DNA of 64,000 nucleotides from Rhodocyclaceae bacterium (GTDB lineage Bacteria; Pseudomonadota; Gammaproteobacteria; Burkholderiales; Rhodocyclaceae), in assembly GCA_016791205.1 (NCBI GenBank), contig JAEUNH010000192.1, forward strand, positions 1-64,000, read 5' to 3'. Made by a program: the position numbers and the translations under genes. Each line of letters begins with the position of its first letter. Positions within the stretch are counted from its first letter, which is position 1. Positions 17,799 to 35,331 of this stretch are shown here, piece by piece. Below the pieces are notes generated by a model. It did no database searches. It saw nothing but the letters and a program-made list of their open reading frames with translations, and was not told the DNA's origin.

Positions 17799-18901
17799 AG
17801 GTCGGCGGCGGCCTGCTCAGCGCGCAGGCGTCTGGCATGGGCCCAGCGGGCCTGCAGACGCGGATCGGTGACGATCATGCCGATCGTCTCCCCCACCACC
17901 ATGGCGACGCCGAGCAAGGGCAGCACCAGCATCAGCCCCGCCACCCCCGCCACGGCGCCGCCGACGAAGATCATCAGCACGGTGAGCAGCGGGTGCATGC
18001 GCAGGCTGCGGCCGATGGTCAGCGGCATGAAGACGAAATCGTCGAGCAGCCGCACCAGGACGAAGACGATGATCGCGCCATAGGCCATCCAGGGATCGAG
18101 CGGAAAGTCCGTCGCCGCCACCAGCACCACCAGAAGGCAGCCGAGGATGGAGCCGACGTAGGGCACCCAGGCCAGCACGGCGCAGACCATGCCCAGCAGC
18201 AGCGGCGCCGACAGGCCGATCACCCACAGCCCGATGGCCAGCGCGATGGTGTCCAGGATGGTCAGGCTGATCAGTCCCTGGAAATAGGCGCGCGCCGTCT
18301 TGTCCATTTCGTGCATCAGGTAGAGCGTGCGCTCGAAGAAGGCATTGGGCACGGCGTTGGCGATGAACTTGGTGAAGCGGCGGCCGTCGCGCAGGAAGAA
18401 GAAGGCCAGGAAGGGCGCCAGCAGCAGCGCCGGCAGCCAGGCCGCCAGGGTCACCACGAAGTTGGCCAGGTGGCGCTGGGCGAAGGTCTCGGTGAAGCTG
18501 GCCAACTGCTCGCTGACGTTGCGGCTCAGGCTGGCGCGCTCGAGAAAGGCGAACTGCGCCTCCAGCCCGTCCATGGTCTTCTGCAGCAGCCGGCTGCCGC
18601 CCTCGATGTAGCGGCCCATGGAGTCCTGCCAGCTCACGGCGTGCGAGCTGATCCAGGGGAACAGCAGCGCGGCGCAGACCAGCAGCAGCAGGATGAAGCC
18701 GCCGCCGGTGATGGCCGCGGCGGTCTTGCGGTGGAAGCCGTGCAGCACCAGCCGGTGGGTCGCCGGCTGCAGGAAATAGTAGATGATCAGCGCCAGCAGG
18801 AAGGGCACCACCAGCCAGAGCATCTTCTTGAACAGGAACAGCAGCAGGCAGGTCGAGGCGATGATGCCGACCCAGACCACCGGGCCCGACTGGCGATTCA
18901 T
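17789..18901 (-). CDS. PerM/AI-2E family transporter
   Basis: The 370-residue membrane protein has about eight hydrophobic helices and the AI-2E-transporter family layout: an N-terminal pair, a central helical loop (about 100-150), and a C-terminal four-helix core with [17 protein letters not shown] and the [21 protein letters not shown] signature. Members include YhhQ-unrelated PerM proteins and Na+/H+ antiporters, so the substrate is not certain. It overlaps the upstream cyclic-nucleotide-binding gene by four bases (ATGA), so the two are one operon. Confidence 0.88.
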   Translation of the reverse strand: MNRQSGPVVWVGIIASTCLLLFLFKKMLWLVVPFLLALIIYYFLQPATHRLVLHGFHRKTAAAITGGGFILLLLVCAALLFPWISSHAVSWQDSMGRYIEGGSRLLQKTMDGLEAQFAFLERASLSRNVSEQLASFTETFAQRHLANFVVTLAAWLPALLLAPFLAFFFLRDGRRFTKFIANAVPNAFFERTLYLMHEMDKTARAYFQGLISLTILDTIALAIGLWVIGLSAPLLLGMVCAVLAWVPYVGSILGCLLVVLVAATDFPLDPWMAYGAIIVFVLVRLLDDFVFMPLTIGRSLRMHPLLTVLMIFVGGAVAGVAGLMLVLPLLGVAMVVGETIGMIVTDPRLQARWAHARRLRAEQAAADLQA

Positions 18902-19371
18902 TCCGACTGGCTCCCGGGGGCATTGACCGTCTCGCGCAAGCGCTGTCCGATATGCCGTGCCAGCTGCAGGGCGATTTTCGAGGCGATGACCGCATGGGTT
19001 TCCAGCAGGCCCAGGAAGTCGGCACGAAATAATACGGCAAGGGAACAGTTTTCCAAGGCCCTCGCCTGCGCCGCGCGCGGCGAATTGTCGAGCAGCGCCA
19101 GTTCGCCGAAGAGCCGGCCCTCGCCCAGCTCGGCGACCCTGCCGGCGACGGCCTGGCCCTGGCGGCAGATCAGCACCTTGCCCGACTCGATGATGTAGAG
19201 CGCCTGGCCCTCCTCGCCCTGGTCGAAGATCACTTCGTCCTTGAGGTAGTTGCGCTCGTGCAGCAGGCCGTCGACGGTCTTCAGCTCGCGCGGGCTCAAG
19301 GTCGAGAACAGCGACAGCGCCCGCAGTTGCTTGAGTCGCGGCGAGTCTTCGTCTTTACTGAAAAGGAACAT
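18898..19371 (-). CDS. cyclic nucleotide-binding domain protein without DNA-binding domain
   Basis: The 157-residue protein is a cyclic-nucleotide-binding beta barrel (residues about 20-135), with the phosphate-binding cassette GEGRLFGELALLDNSPRAAQARA. There is no helix-turn-helix; the protein ends about 20 residues after the barrel. Since it overlaps the PerM-like transporter gene, an inference is that it senses a nucleotide and controls that transporter by contact rather than by transcription. It is divergent from the host-attachment-family gene. Confidence 0.85.
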   Translation of the reverse strand: MFLFSKDEDSPRLKQLRALSLFSTLSPRELKTVDGLLHERNYLKDEVIFDQGEEGQALYIIESGKVLICRQGQAVAGRVAELGEGRLFGELALLDNSPRAAQARALENCSLAVLFRADFLGLLETHAVIASKIALQLARHIGQRLRETVNAPGSQSE

Positions 19372-19489
19372 GGACGCAATACCCCTCGGCCCTCTCGGGC
19401 AGGTCGCCTTATTCGTTGAATTGTGACAAACTGAAATCAGCCGATTCAGTCATTTGCGATAAGTCTAGCATCTTCAAGGGAGTACCCAC

Positions 19490-19930
19490 ATGGCCATCAC
19501 CTGGATCCTCGTCGCCAACGCCAGTCAAGCCAAGCTCTACGCCAACGCCGGCCCGAAAAAAGGCCTCAAGCTCATCAAGGACATGAAGCACCCGGAAAGC
19601 CGCGAAAAGGCTGCCGATCTGGTCAGCGATCGCCCCGGCCAGTTGCACAGCCCGGGCAACAGCCATCGCGCCAGCCAGCCGAAGACCGACCCCAAGACCA
19701 ACGAGGCGCGCCACTTCGCCCAGGAACTGGCGCGCGAACTCAATCATGGCCGCGCCAGCGGCCTGGTCGAGCGCCTGATTCTCGTCGCCCCGCCGGCCTT
19801 CATGGGCCTGCTCAACGAGAAGCTCGACGGCCCGACGACCCATCTCGTCTCCGACCGCTTCGAGAAGGACTACACCAAGGCCGGCGAGAAGGAACTCTCG
19901 GGACACCTGGAGTCCTGCATTTTCCTCTGA
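19490..19930 (+). CDS. host-attachment family protein (Host_attach)
   Basis: The 146-residue protein matches a family annotated as required for attachment to host cells, from Agrobacterium work. Core motifs visible are TWILVANASQAKLY, the basic region of about 40 residues, RHFAQELARELNHG and RLILVAPPAFMGLL. The fold resembles release-factor-1-like ribonuclease domains. A GGGAG ribosome-binding site precedes the ATG. In free-living bacteria its role is unknown. Its stop codon abuts that of the convergent def gene (TGATCA). Confidence 0.82.
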   Translation: MAITWILVANASQAKLYANAGPKKGLKLIKDMKHPESREKAADLVSDRPGQLHSPGNSHRASQPKTDPKTNEARHFAQELARELNHGRASGLVERLILVAPPAFMGLLNEKLDGPTTHLVSDRFEKDYTKAGEKELSGHLESCIFL

Positions 19931-20461
19931 TCAGTCGGCGGGGAGATCGGCGTCCGGAAAGAGGACGTCGGTATAGCCGAAGCGCGTGAAGTCGCGGATG
20001 CGCATCGGATAGAGGATGCCGTCGAGGTGGTCGCACTCGTGCTGCACCACACGGGCGTGGAAGCCCGCCGCCTCGCGTTCTACCGGCGCGCCGTCGAGAT
20101 CGAAGCCGCGGTAGGCCAGGCGGGCGAAGCGCGGCACCAGGCCGCGCAGGCCGGGAACCGACAGGCAGCCTTCCCAGCCCTCCTCCAGTTCGTCGGAGAG
20201 CGGCGTCAGCGCCGGATTGACCAGGATGGTGAATGGCACCGGCTCGGCCTGGGGGTAGCGCGGGTTGGATTCGAGGCCGAAGATCACCACCCGCAGGCCG
20301 ACGCCGATCTGCGGCGCCGCCAGGCCGGCGCCGTCGGCGGCGCGCATGGTGTCCAGCATGTCAGCCGCCAGCTGGCGCAGCTCCGGCGTGCCGAATGTTT
20401 CCACCGGCCGCGCCTTTTCCAGCAGGCGAGGATCGCCCATCCGGAGAATCTCGCGGATCAC
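19931..20461 (-). CDS. def: peptide deformylase
   Basis: The 176-residue enzyme removes the formyl group from nascent proteins. All three metal-site motifs are present: [21 protein letters not shown] and QHECDHLDG, which supply the Cys and two His ligands and the catalytic Glu (here Asp-flanked EC context, H-E-x-x-H). It overlaps the upstream phosphorylase gene by four bases. It lies apart from fmt, the usual neighbour, so this may be one of more than one deformylase gene in the genome. Confidence 0.95.
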   Translation of the reverse strand: MIREILRMGDPRLLEKARPVETFGTPELRQLAADMLDTMRAADGAGLAAPQIGVGLRVVIFGLESNPRYPQAEPVPFTILVNPALTPLSDELEEGWEGCLSVPGLRGLVPRFARLAYRGFDLDGAPVEREAAGFHARVVQHECDHLDGILYPMRIRDFTRFGYTDVLFPDADLPAD

Positions 20462-21201
20462 TTGTCTTCCAGGCAGATCATCTCGATGATGTGCCGCACC
20501 CGCTCCATCGTCTCGCGCAGGATGTCTTCCAGGCTGGCAAACTGGATGCCCAGCTTGCTGTCGCCGCGGCCCGCGGCATGGTTGGCCACCACGGTGATGG
20601 CGGCATAAGGCAGATCGAGCTCGCGCGCCAGCGCCGCTTCCGGCATCCCGGTCATGCCGACGATATCGGCGCCATCGCGCTCCAGCCGGTCGATCTCTGC
20701 CGCCGTCTCCAGGCGCGGCCCCTGCATCGCGGCATACACGCCGCCGTCGCTGACGGCCTGGCCGGCATCGTTGGCCGCGGCAAGCAGCACCTGTCGCAGC
20801 TCAGGGTCGTAGGGCTGGGTGAAATCGACATGCACCACCGGCGCATCGCCGCCCTCGTGATAGGTGGACTTGCGCCCCCAGGTGTAATCGATGATTTGGT
20901 GCGGGATGACGATCGCGCCAGGGCCAAGGTCGGCGCGGATGCCGCCGACCGCGGCGATCGAGACGATGCAGCTGGCGCCGGCCTGCTTCAATGCCCAGAT
21001 GTTGGCGCAGTAATTGACCTCGTGCGGTGGGATCGTGTGGCCGTAGCCGTGGCGGGCGATGAATATCGCCGGCTGGCCGCATAAGCGGCCGAAGGTGAGC
21101 GGGCCGGAAGGCTCGCCGTAGGGAGTCCTGATTACCTCGCGACGTTCCACCGTCAGGTTTGTCAGCTGGGTCAGGCCGCTGCCACCAATAATTGCAAGCA
21201 T
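20458..21201 (-). CDS. S-methyl-5'-thioinosine phosphorylase (MTA/MTI phosphorylase family)
   Basis: The 247-residue protein belongs to the trimeric nucleoside phosphorylases, with the N-terminus [10 protein letters not shown], the phosphate-site RHGYGH and the purine-site [14 protein letters not shown]. The two-residue context GMTGMPE and the length resemble the Pseudomonas methylthioinosine phosphorylase more than eukaryotic MTA phosphorylases, so hypoxanthine may be the product. It would then feed the Hpt-type phosphoribosyltransferase encoded across typA. It starts at 21201, divergent from typA, and is followed by def. Confidence 0.85.
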   Translation of the reverse strand: MLAIIGGSGLTQLTNLTVERREVIRTPYGEPSGPLTFGRLCGQPAIFIARHGYGHTIPPHEVNYCANIWALKQAGASCIVSIAAVGGIRADLGPGAIVIPHQIIDYTWGRKSTYHEGGDAPVVHVDFTQPYDPELRQVLLAAANDAGQAVSDGGVYAAMQGPRLETAAEIDRLERDGADIVGMTGMPEAALARELDLPYAAITVVANHAAGRGDSKLGIQFASLEDILRETMERVRHIIEMICLEDK

Positions 21202-21279
21202 ATGTTTTTAATGAATTAATTTCTTTAATGCGTTGAACTGGATTGTATCATGGGGTGAGGTTGCAGCTTTCGAAGGTGT

Positions 21280-21285
21280 TATACT
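21280..21285 (+). promoter_or_regulatory. candidate -10 element of typA
   Basis: TATACT lies 29 bases ahead of the typA ATG in an A+T-rich stretch of the divergent gap. No convincing -35 hexamer at standard spacing was found. Confidence 0.3.
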
Positions 21286-21314
21286 GCCGGACTTTTTTCT
21301 TGTCGCACTGCAAC

Positions 21315-23135
<1,821 letters not shown>

Positions 23136-23148
23136 TCTCGTCTGGCAG

Positions 23149-23697
23149 CTACAAGCCTTTTACGGCGTACACCGCCGGCAGGTTGCGCCAAGCGCCCTTG
23201 ACGTCCATGCCGAAGCCGAAGACGTAGCGGTTGGGCAGATGCACGCCGACAAAATCGGCCCGCACCGGTTTCTCGCGGCCGAGGTCCTTGTCGGCGAAGA
23301 CGGCAATGCGGCAGTCGCGGGCGCCTTGTTCGAGCAGGCGCCGCTTCACCGCCGCCAGCGTGATGCCCTCGTCGAGCACATCGTCCACCACCAGCACCGT
23401 GCGCCCGGCAATGGGTGCCCGCGGCGCCACGATCCAGGACAACTCGCCACCGGTGGTAGTGTCGCCGTAACGGGTGACGTGCAGGTAATCGAATTCAAGC
23501 GGAAACTTCAGCAGCGGCAGCAACTGGCCGGTGAAGATCACCGCGCCGCCCATCACCGACAGCACCAGCGGATGCGTCTCGGCCATCGCGGCGGCGATCT
23601 CGCCGGCGACGCGGCGCACCGCCGCCTCCGCCTGCCGTTCGCTGACGATCAGGTCGGCCTCGGCGAGAAGCGCCTGAGCCTCGGCGGCCGGCAGCAT
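23149..23697 (-). CDS. hpt: hypoxanthine-guanine phosphoribosyltransferase
   Basis: The 182-residue type I phosphoribosyltransferase has the PRPP-binding motif VLVVDDVLDEGITLAAVKRR, the flexible-loop region and the RYGD segment (LHVTRYGDTTTGGEL). It converts hypoxanthine or guanine to IMP or GMP. The ATG at 23697 overlaps the galU stop by one base. Presence of a thioinosine phosphorylase nearby fits a purine salvage route, although the exact base preference is not set by sequence. Confidence 0.88.
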   Translation of the reverse strand: MLPAAEAQALLAEADLIVSERQAEAAVRRVAGEIAAAMAETHPLVLSVMGGAVIFTGQLLPLLKFPLEFDYLHVTRYGDTTTGGELSWIVAPRAPIAGRTVLVVDDVLDEGITLAAVKRRLLEQGARDCRIAVFADKDLGREKPVRADFVGVHLPNRYVFGFGMDVKGAWRNLPAVYAVKGL

Positions 23698-24578
23698 CAG
23701 GGACGCCCTCCGACATTGAGGCTGGCCAGGTATTCGGTGAAGGCCTTGCCGACCTCGGGGTGCTTGCGGCCGAAAGCGATGGTGGCCTTGAGGTAGCCCA
23801 GCTTGGAACCGCAATCGTAGCGGATGCCGTGGAACGGGAAGGCTAGAACCGGCTCCTCCAGGATCAGGGCGGCGATGGCATCGGTTAGCTGGATCTCGCC
23901 GCCGGCACCGGGACGCACCCGGCGCAGGTGATGGAAGATGCGCGGGGTCAGCACATAGCGGCCGATCACCGCCAGGTTCGAGGGGGCCTTCTCCGGCGCC
24001 GGTTTTTCGACGATGGCCGTGACGTTCTGGGCGCCATCGCGGCCTGGCTCGATGCTGACGATGCCATAAGCGCCGGTGTCGGCGAAGGGCACGTTCTGCA
24101 CCCCGAGCAGGCTGCTCTCGTGATTGTCGAAAGCGTCCACCATCTGCCGCAGCACCGGCGGATCGGCATCGATGAGGTCGTCGGCCAGCAGCACGGCGAA
24201 GGGCTCGTCGCCGACCACCGGCGCGGCGCACAGCACGGCGTGTCCCAGCCCGAGCGGCTCGGCCTGGCGGATGTAGATGCAGTTGATGTGCGAGGGCACG
24301 GTGTCCTGCACCAGCTTGAGCAGCGCATGCTTGCCCTTGGCCTCGAGCTCGGTCTCCATCTCGTAGGCCTTGTCGAAATGGTCCTCGATGGCGCGCTTGT
24401 TGCGGCCGGTGATGAATACCATGTCGGTGATGCCGGCGGCCACCGCCTCCTCCACCGCGTACTGGATCAGCGGCTTGTCCACGACCGGCATCATTTCCTT
24501 CGGGCTGGCCTTGGTGGCCGGCAGGAAGCGGCTGCCCATGCCGGCGACCGGGAACACCGCTTTGGTGATTTTCTTCAT
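23697..24578 (-). CDS. galU: UTP-glucose-1-phosphate uridylyltransferase
   Basis: The 293-residue enzyme makes UDP-glucose for exopolysaccharide, LPS and osmoprotectant synthesis. The nucleotide loop [18 protein letters not shown], the [20 protein letters not shown] segment and the catalytic EKP region ([13 protein letters not shown]) are intact, and the length is normal. It is followed by hpt with a one-base overlap and preceded by ligA with a 20-base gap on the same strand. Confidence 0.95.
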   Translation of the reverse strand: MKKITKAVFPVAGMGSRFLPATKASPKEMMPVVDKPLIQYAVEEAVAAGITDMVFITGRNKRAIEDHFDKAYEMETELEAKGKHALLKLVQDTVPSHINCIYIRQAEPLGLGHAVLCAAPVVGDEPFAVLLADDLIDADPPVLRQMVDAFDNHESSLLGVQNVPFADTGAYGIVSIEPGRDGAQNVTAIVEKPAPEKAPSNLAVIGRYVLTPRIFHHLRRVRPGAGGEIQLTDAIAALILEEPVLAFPFHGIRYDCGSKLGYLKATIAFGRKHPEVGKAFTEYLASLNVGGRP

Positions 24579-24598
24579 CGAACGAACTCCATGGGTTG

Positions 24599-27752
<3,154 letters not shown>

Positions 27753-27756
<4 letters not shown>

Positions 27757-30700
27757 GCCGCCACGGCCTCGTCGCTCATGCGCAGGGCCTCCTCGATGTC
27801 CACCTCCACCACCCGCGAGACGCCCTGCTCCTGCATGGTGACGCCGACCAGCTGGCGGGCCATCTCCATGGTGATCTTGTTGTGGGTGATGAAGAGGAAC
27901 TGGGTCTGCGCCGACATGCGCTTGACCATCTCGCAGAAGCGCTCGGTGTTGCTGTCATCGAGCGGCGCGTCCACCTCGTCGAGCATGCAGAACGGGGCGG
28001 GATTGAGCTGGAACAGCGAGAACACCAGGGCAATGGCGGTGAGCGCCTTCTCGCCGCCGGAGAGCAGATGGATGCTGCTGTTCTTCTTGCCGGGCGGCTG
28101 CGCCATGACCTGGATGCCGGAATCGAGGATCTCCTCGCCGGTGAGGATCAGCCGGGCCTCGCCGCCGCCGAACAGCTGCGGGAAGAGGATGCCGAACTGG
28201 CGGTTCACGTTGTTGTAGGTGTCCTGCAACTGCTCGCGCGTCTCGCGGTCGATGCGCCGGATGGCGTCCTCCAGCGTGTCGATGGCCTGGATGAGGTCCT
28301 CCGACTGGCTGTCGAGGAAGCCCTTGCGCTCGCGCGAGGTGTTCAGTTCGTCGAGGGCGGCGAGGTTCACCGGGCCGAGCGCTTCGATTTCGGCGCCCAG
28401 GCGGGCGATGTCGCCCTGCAGGAGCGGCTCCTTCACCTCGCGGGTGAGCTCCGGCGCGAGTTCCGTCTCGTCGGCGTTGGCCTCGGCCAGGCGCCCGACA
28501 TACTGCTCCTCGTTCAACTGGGCCGCCTGTGCCTTCAGGCGCAGGTCGCCGATGCGATCGCGCAGGGGATTCAGGCCCTGCTCGGTCTTCAGGCGGGCCT
28601 CTTCCAGCTGGCGCAGCTCGGCGGCGGCGCCTTCCAGGGCATCGCGGTAAGTGGCGAGCGCCGCCTCGCGGCTGCGCCGGGCGGCCAGCGCGTCCTGCAG
28701 CTTCGCCTCGAGGCCGCCCTCGCTGATGGCGTCGCGCTCCTGGCGACGGGCGGCCGTCTCGGACTCGATGCGCGCCAGCTGCTCGCGCGCCACCTCGCGC
28801 GAACGGCCGATCTCTTCCAGTTTTCCCGAGCATTCGCGCTCGGCAAAGCGGGATTCCTGCAGTTCGCGCGCCAGTGTCTGTTCGACGGTGCGCTGCTCGC
28901 GCAGGCCAGCCTCGCGCTTGCGGCTCTCCTCCAGCGCTGCTTCGAGGCGGGCGCGCATCTCCTGCGCCACCCCGGCAAGACGGGCGGTCTCGCCCTCGGC
29001 CAGCAGGCGGCGGCGGCGTTCGGTTTCTTCGGCGCTGGCCACCTCGGCCAGGTCGCCTTCGATCTGCGCCAGACGGGTGCGGTAGCGCTGCACCGCCTCG
29101 CCCAGCTTGACCGCCTCGACCTGGACGGCGTGCGCCGACTGCTGCAGCTCCTGCGCCTCACGCTGCGCTTCCGCCAGTCGCTGGCGCTGCTCGGCCAGTC
29201 CCGATTCGGCCGAGGCCAGGGTCGCCGCGGCGATGCGCGCCTCGTCCTCCAGGCCGGCGCATTCAGTCTCCAGCTGCTCGATCTCGCGCTGCCGCTCGAT
29301 GACTCCGTGGGTGCGCGCCTCCGGCGCGTAGAGCACGAAACTGTGGCGCGAGACGAGATGACCGGCCTGGCTCACCCACAGGCGGCCGGCCGGCAGGCCG
29401 GCGCGGCGGGCAGCGAGCGCGCCCAGATCGTTGGCCACATAGACGCCGGCCAGCCATTCGTTGAGAGCCGGTTCCCAGCGCGGGTCGCTGCAGCGGACCT
29501 TGTCGCGCAGCGCGGTGTCGGCATCCAGGCCGGCGGTTTCGGCCGCGGCGGCCTCGCCGGCGAAGACCAGGGCCAGGGTCGCGGGGGGGGGATCGGCCAG
29601 CACCCGCTCGGCGGCCGATGCCTCGATGCCGGCCAGGGCCCCGAGGCGCTCGCGCAGCACGGCCTCCAGCGCAGTCTCCCAGCCCGGTTCAACCTGCAGG
29701 CTGGACCAGATCGGCGCCGCGGCATCGAGACCGTGGCGTGCCAGCCATTCGCCCAGCTTGCCTTCGCGCTGAACGCGGCTTTGCAACTGCTTGAGGGCAT
29801 CGCGCCGCGCCTGCGCCTCGGTCAGGCGCTTTTGGGCGCTGGACTGGGCCTCGGCCGCCTCGCGCCGCTGCGCCTCGTGCTCGGGCAAGCGCTGCTGAAA
29901 GTCGGTCTCCCTGGCACGCCGGGACTCGACCTGGGCATTCAGGTCGGCGGCACGGCCTTGCAGCATCGCCAGGGCGGCCTCATCGGGCTGCGCCAGCTGG
30001 CCGCGCTCGGCCTCGAGTCGGGCACGACGCTGGCCGAGCCCCTCCAGGGTCTTCTCGGCATGGCTCTTGTGCGCCTCTTCCACGCGCAGGCTCTGCTCGG
30101 CCTGGGCCAGTTCGCGGCGCAGGGCCTGGGCCGCCTCTTCGGCGCGCTTCAGGGCACCCTCCGCCTCGGGCAGGCGCGCGGCGGCCTCGGCATGGCGCGC
30201 CGCGGCGCCCTGGGCGCGCTGCGCGGCGTTCTCCAGCAATTCCTTCCAGCGCGTATCGTCGCGGTCGAGCGTTTCGGCCTGGCCGCGCCAGTGGCCGTCC
30301 TCGCCCTCCAGCTGGGCCAGGCGCGATTCGACCTTCTGGCGCAGGTCGCGCAGGTGATTCAGTTCGGATTCCAGCCGCGCCACCTCGGCATTGGCGGCGA
30401 ACATCTCGTTCTGCGCCGCGTGCAGCGCGTCGCTGGCGGAATAATGTTCGGTGCGGGCGGCCTCGACGCGGGCTTCCAGGTCGCGCAGCGTGGCCGTCTC
30501 GGCCTCCAGCTTGACCGCCGCCTGCTCGACGTTGCGCGCCAGCCGCTCGCGCTGCTCGCGGGCCTCATTGCGCTTGTAGAGCCAGAGCAGGTTCTGCCGC
30601 CGCGTCAGCTGGGCATGCAGCCCGTGATACTGCTTTGCCACCTCGGCCTGGCCTTCCAGCTTTTCGATCTGCTGTCCCAGCTCGTTGCGGATGTCCTCGA

Positions 30701-31280
30701 CGCGGGCGATGTTTTCGCGGGCGTCGGCGAGGCGGTTCTCGGTCTCGCGACGGCGCTCCTTGTACTTGGTGACGCCGGCCGCCTCCTCGAGGAAGAAGCG
30801 CAGCTCCTCGGGCTTGGCCTCGATGATGCGCGAGATCATGCCCTGCTCGATGATGGCGTAGGCGCGCGGCCCCAGGCCGGTGCCCATGAAGAGGTCGATG
30901 ACGTCGCGCCGGCGCACGTGCAGGTTGTTGATGTAGTAGGAGGACTCGCCATCGCGGTCGAGCACGCGCTTGACGGCGATCTCGGCGTATTGCGACCACT
31001 GGCCGCTGGCGCGGCCCTGGCTGTTGTCGAAGTGCAGCTCGACGCTGGCACGGCCGACCGGCTTCCTCTGGCCGGAACCGTTGAAGATCACGTCTTGCAT
31101 CGACTCGCCGCGCAGGGCGGTGGCCTTGGACTCGCCCAGCACCCAGCGCACGGCATCGATCACGTTGGATTTGCCGCAGCCGTTGGGGCCGACCACGCCG
31201 ACCAGCTGGCCGGGGGTCAATACGGAGGTCGGGTCGACAAAGGTCTTGAACCCGGCAAGTTTCAGCTTGGTTAGGCGCAC
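27753..31280 (-). CDS. smc: chromosome segregation ATPase SMC
   Basis: The 1175-residue SMC protein has Walker [10 protein letters not shown] near residue 35, two long coiled coils (about 170-500 and 660-1000), a hinge between them, and the ABC signature [14 protein letters not shown] with Walker [12 protein letters not shown] at the C-terminus. It organises the chromosome with ScpA and ScpB. It starts with GTG at 31280 and is divergent from queF. An eight-G run near 29583 lies inside the gene but keeps the frame, encoding prolines on the coding strand. Confidence 0.97.
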
Positions 31281-31342
31281 GTATTCAGAAGGCTCTGTTT
31301 TTGTTGGGGAACGGCGCCCATCGAAAGCGCCGCAAGGCTGCT

Positions 31343-31348
31343 TATAAT
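31343..31348 (+). promoter_or_regulatory. candidate -10 element of queF
   Basis: A consensus TATAAT sits 33 bases ahead of the queF ATG, in the divergent gap from smc. A hairpin-capable GGCGC/GCGCC pair lies just upstream (31313-31331). No clear -35 is seen. Confidence 0.4.
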
Positions 31349-31381
31349 ACCACCTTCGCCATCCACCCCGAACCCGCCGGC

Positions 31382-31798
31382 ATGCCTTCCCAGCCTTCGA
31401 AAACCCTCGAGACCTTTGCCAATCCGAAGTCCGCCCGCGACTATCTGATTCACATGGAGATTCCCGAGTTCACCTGCCTCTGCCCGAAGACCGGCCAGCC
31501 GGATTTCGCCACCCTGGTGCTCGATTACATCCCCGACCGGACCTGCCTCGAGCTGAAGAGCCTCAAGTTGTATGTCTGGTCCTTCCGCAACGAGGGGGCC
31601 TTCCACGAGGCCGTCACCAACCGCATCCTCGACGACCTGGCCAAGGCGACCAAGCCGCGCTTCATGCGCCTGACGGCGAAGTTCTACGTGCGCGGCGGTA
31701 TTTTCACGACAGTGGTGGCGGAACGGCGCAAGAAGGGCTGGAAGCCGCAGCCAAGGGTCGAGCTGGAGGACTTTCCGCCGCCCTCGGCCATGCGCTGA
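31382..31798 (+). CDS. queF: NADPH-dependent 7-cyano-7-deazaguanine reductase QueF
   Basis: The 138-residue protein is the short, unimodular QueF type that reduces preQ0 to preQ1 in queuosine biosynthesis. The catalytic cysteine is in [14 protein letters not shown] and the substrate-binding ELKSLKLY motif is present. Both are needed for activity. The ATG at 31382 gives the normal length; an in-frame start 81 bases upstream would add an odd basic leader overlapping the promoter. It is convergent with the Crp/Fnr gene. Confidence 0.94.
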   Translation: MPSQPSKTLETFANPKSARDYLIHMEIPEFTCLCPKTGQPDFATLVLDYIPDRTCLELKSLKLYVWSFRNEGAFHEAVTNRILDDLAKATKPRFMRLTAKFYVRGGIFTTVVAERRKKGWKPQPRVELEDFPPPSAMR

Positions 31799-31810
31799 AT
31801 CGCCGGCGGG

Positions 31811-32617
31811 TCAGTCGGGCAGCAGCTCCCGCACCTTGTCCAGCCGGGTGAAATGGCAACCGTTCGAATCGATGCTGAGCCAGCCCTCCCGCTTCCAAAG
31901 GCTCAGCACCCTGGCCACCGTCTCCAGCCTCACGCCGACGATCTCGCTGATCTGCTCCAGCGTCAGGGTGATCGGCAGGCGCGCCTTGTGGCCTTTCTTG
32001 TCCACGCCGTAGCGGTCGATCAGCAGGGTCATCAGCACCGCCAGCCTCTGCGGCACGGTGCCGGCACTGACGATTTCGATCTTGTTGATGAAGGCCTCGG
32101 AAAAACGGCCAATCTCGACGCGCAGCGGACCGGCCAGCCGCGGATACTTCTCCGAAAACTTCAGCACCGCCTCGGCGTCGATGAAGATTCCGCCCATGCC
32201 GTCGTTCATGGCCACCGCGTCGGTCGGATATTTCATGCCGGCCCAGATGGCGAAGATGCCCATCGATTCGCCCGGGCCGTACAGGCCGTAGGTACGGCCG
32301 ACGCCCTTCTTGTTGCTGCGCGCGGCCTTCACCAGCCCCTGCTCGATGAAAACCACCCGGCGATTCGCCTCGCCCTGGCGCCAGAGAAAGTCGCCCGCCC
32401 TGAACACCTCGACCGTGGACGATGCGGCAAGCTCCGCGACGACCCGCGCCGGCAGCTTGGCGAAGAACTCGAAGCGCTGCATGCGCTTGATCAATTCGTC
32501 CTTGTCGGGTTGCTGGGTAGGCAACGGGGTGTGACGCCGGATACGGCGAAATACACGGCGCGGCAAGTCCATGGCAAAATGCCTGCCGCCGGGTTCGGAC
32601 ATTTTTTTCTGGCCCAT
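31811..32617 (-). CDS. Crp/Fnr family transcriptional regulator
   Basis: The 268-residue regulator has a cyclic-nucleotide-binding-like barrel (about 60-170), a dimer helix, and a C-terminal winged helix with [30 protein letters not shown]. It lacks the four cysteines that hold the Fe-S cluster of true Fnr. Hence it should sense another signal, as Dnr, NnrR or Crp relatives do. The ATG at 32617 follows AGGAGG with good spacing. A TTGAC-N4-GTCAA box lies about 70 bases upstream, suggesting autoregulation. Confidence 0.87.
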   Translation of the reverse strand: MGQKKMSEPGGRHFAMDLPRRVFRRIRRHTPLPTQQPDKDELIKRMQRFEFFAKLPARVVAELAASSTVEVFRAGDFLWRQGEANRRVVFIEQGLVKAARSNKKGVGRTYGLYGPGESMGIFAIWAGMKYPTDAVAMNDGMGGIFIDAEAVLKFSEKYPRLAGPLRVEIGRFSEAFINKIEIVSAGTVPQRLAVLMTLLIDRYGVDKKGHKARLPITLTLEQISEIVGVRLETVARVLSLWKREGWLSIDSNGCHFTRLDKVRELLPD

Positions 32618-32683
32618 CAATCCTCCTGCCGACCGGATTACTTTTTTCCGAGCCGGAATATTTTAGGTTTTATCTATTCATCA

Positions 32684-32697
32684 TTGACAAACGTCAA
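32684..32697. promoter_or_regulatory. Fnr/Dnr-type operator TTGAC-N4-GTCAA
   Basis: A perfect palindrome TTGACAAACGTCAA sits between the divergent Crp/Fnr regulator and mutS. Its form matches the binding consensus of Fnr-like proteins. It is about 73 bases from the regulator start and about 45-55 from mutS, either position being able to control transcription. Confidence 0.7.
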
Positions 32698-32745
32698 TGT
32701 ACGCAAGCTTACCACTTTCCTCGGCATGAGAGGATGCCGGCCCGC

Positions 32746-35327
<2,582 letters not shown>

Positions 35328-35331
<4 letters not shown>

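Noticed and set aside
29583..29590. An eight-G run in smc as a phase-variation or sequencing-error site
   Set aside because: The reading frame is unbroken and encodes a short proline run in the hinge region; smc is essential in many bacteria, so switching is unlikely.
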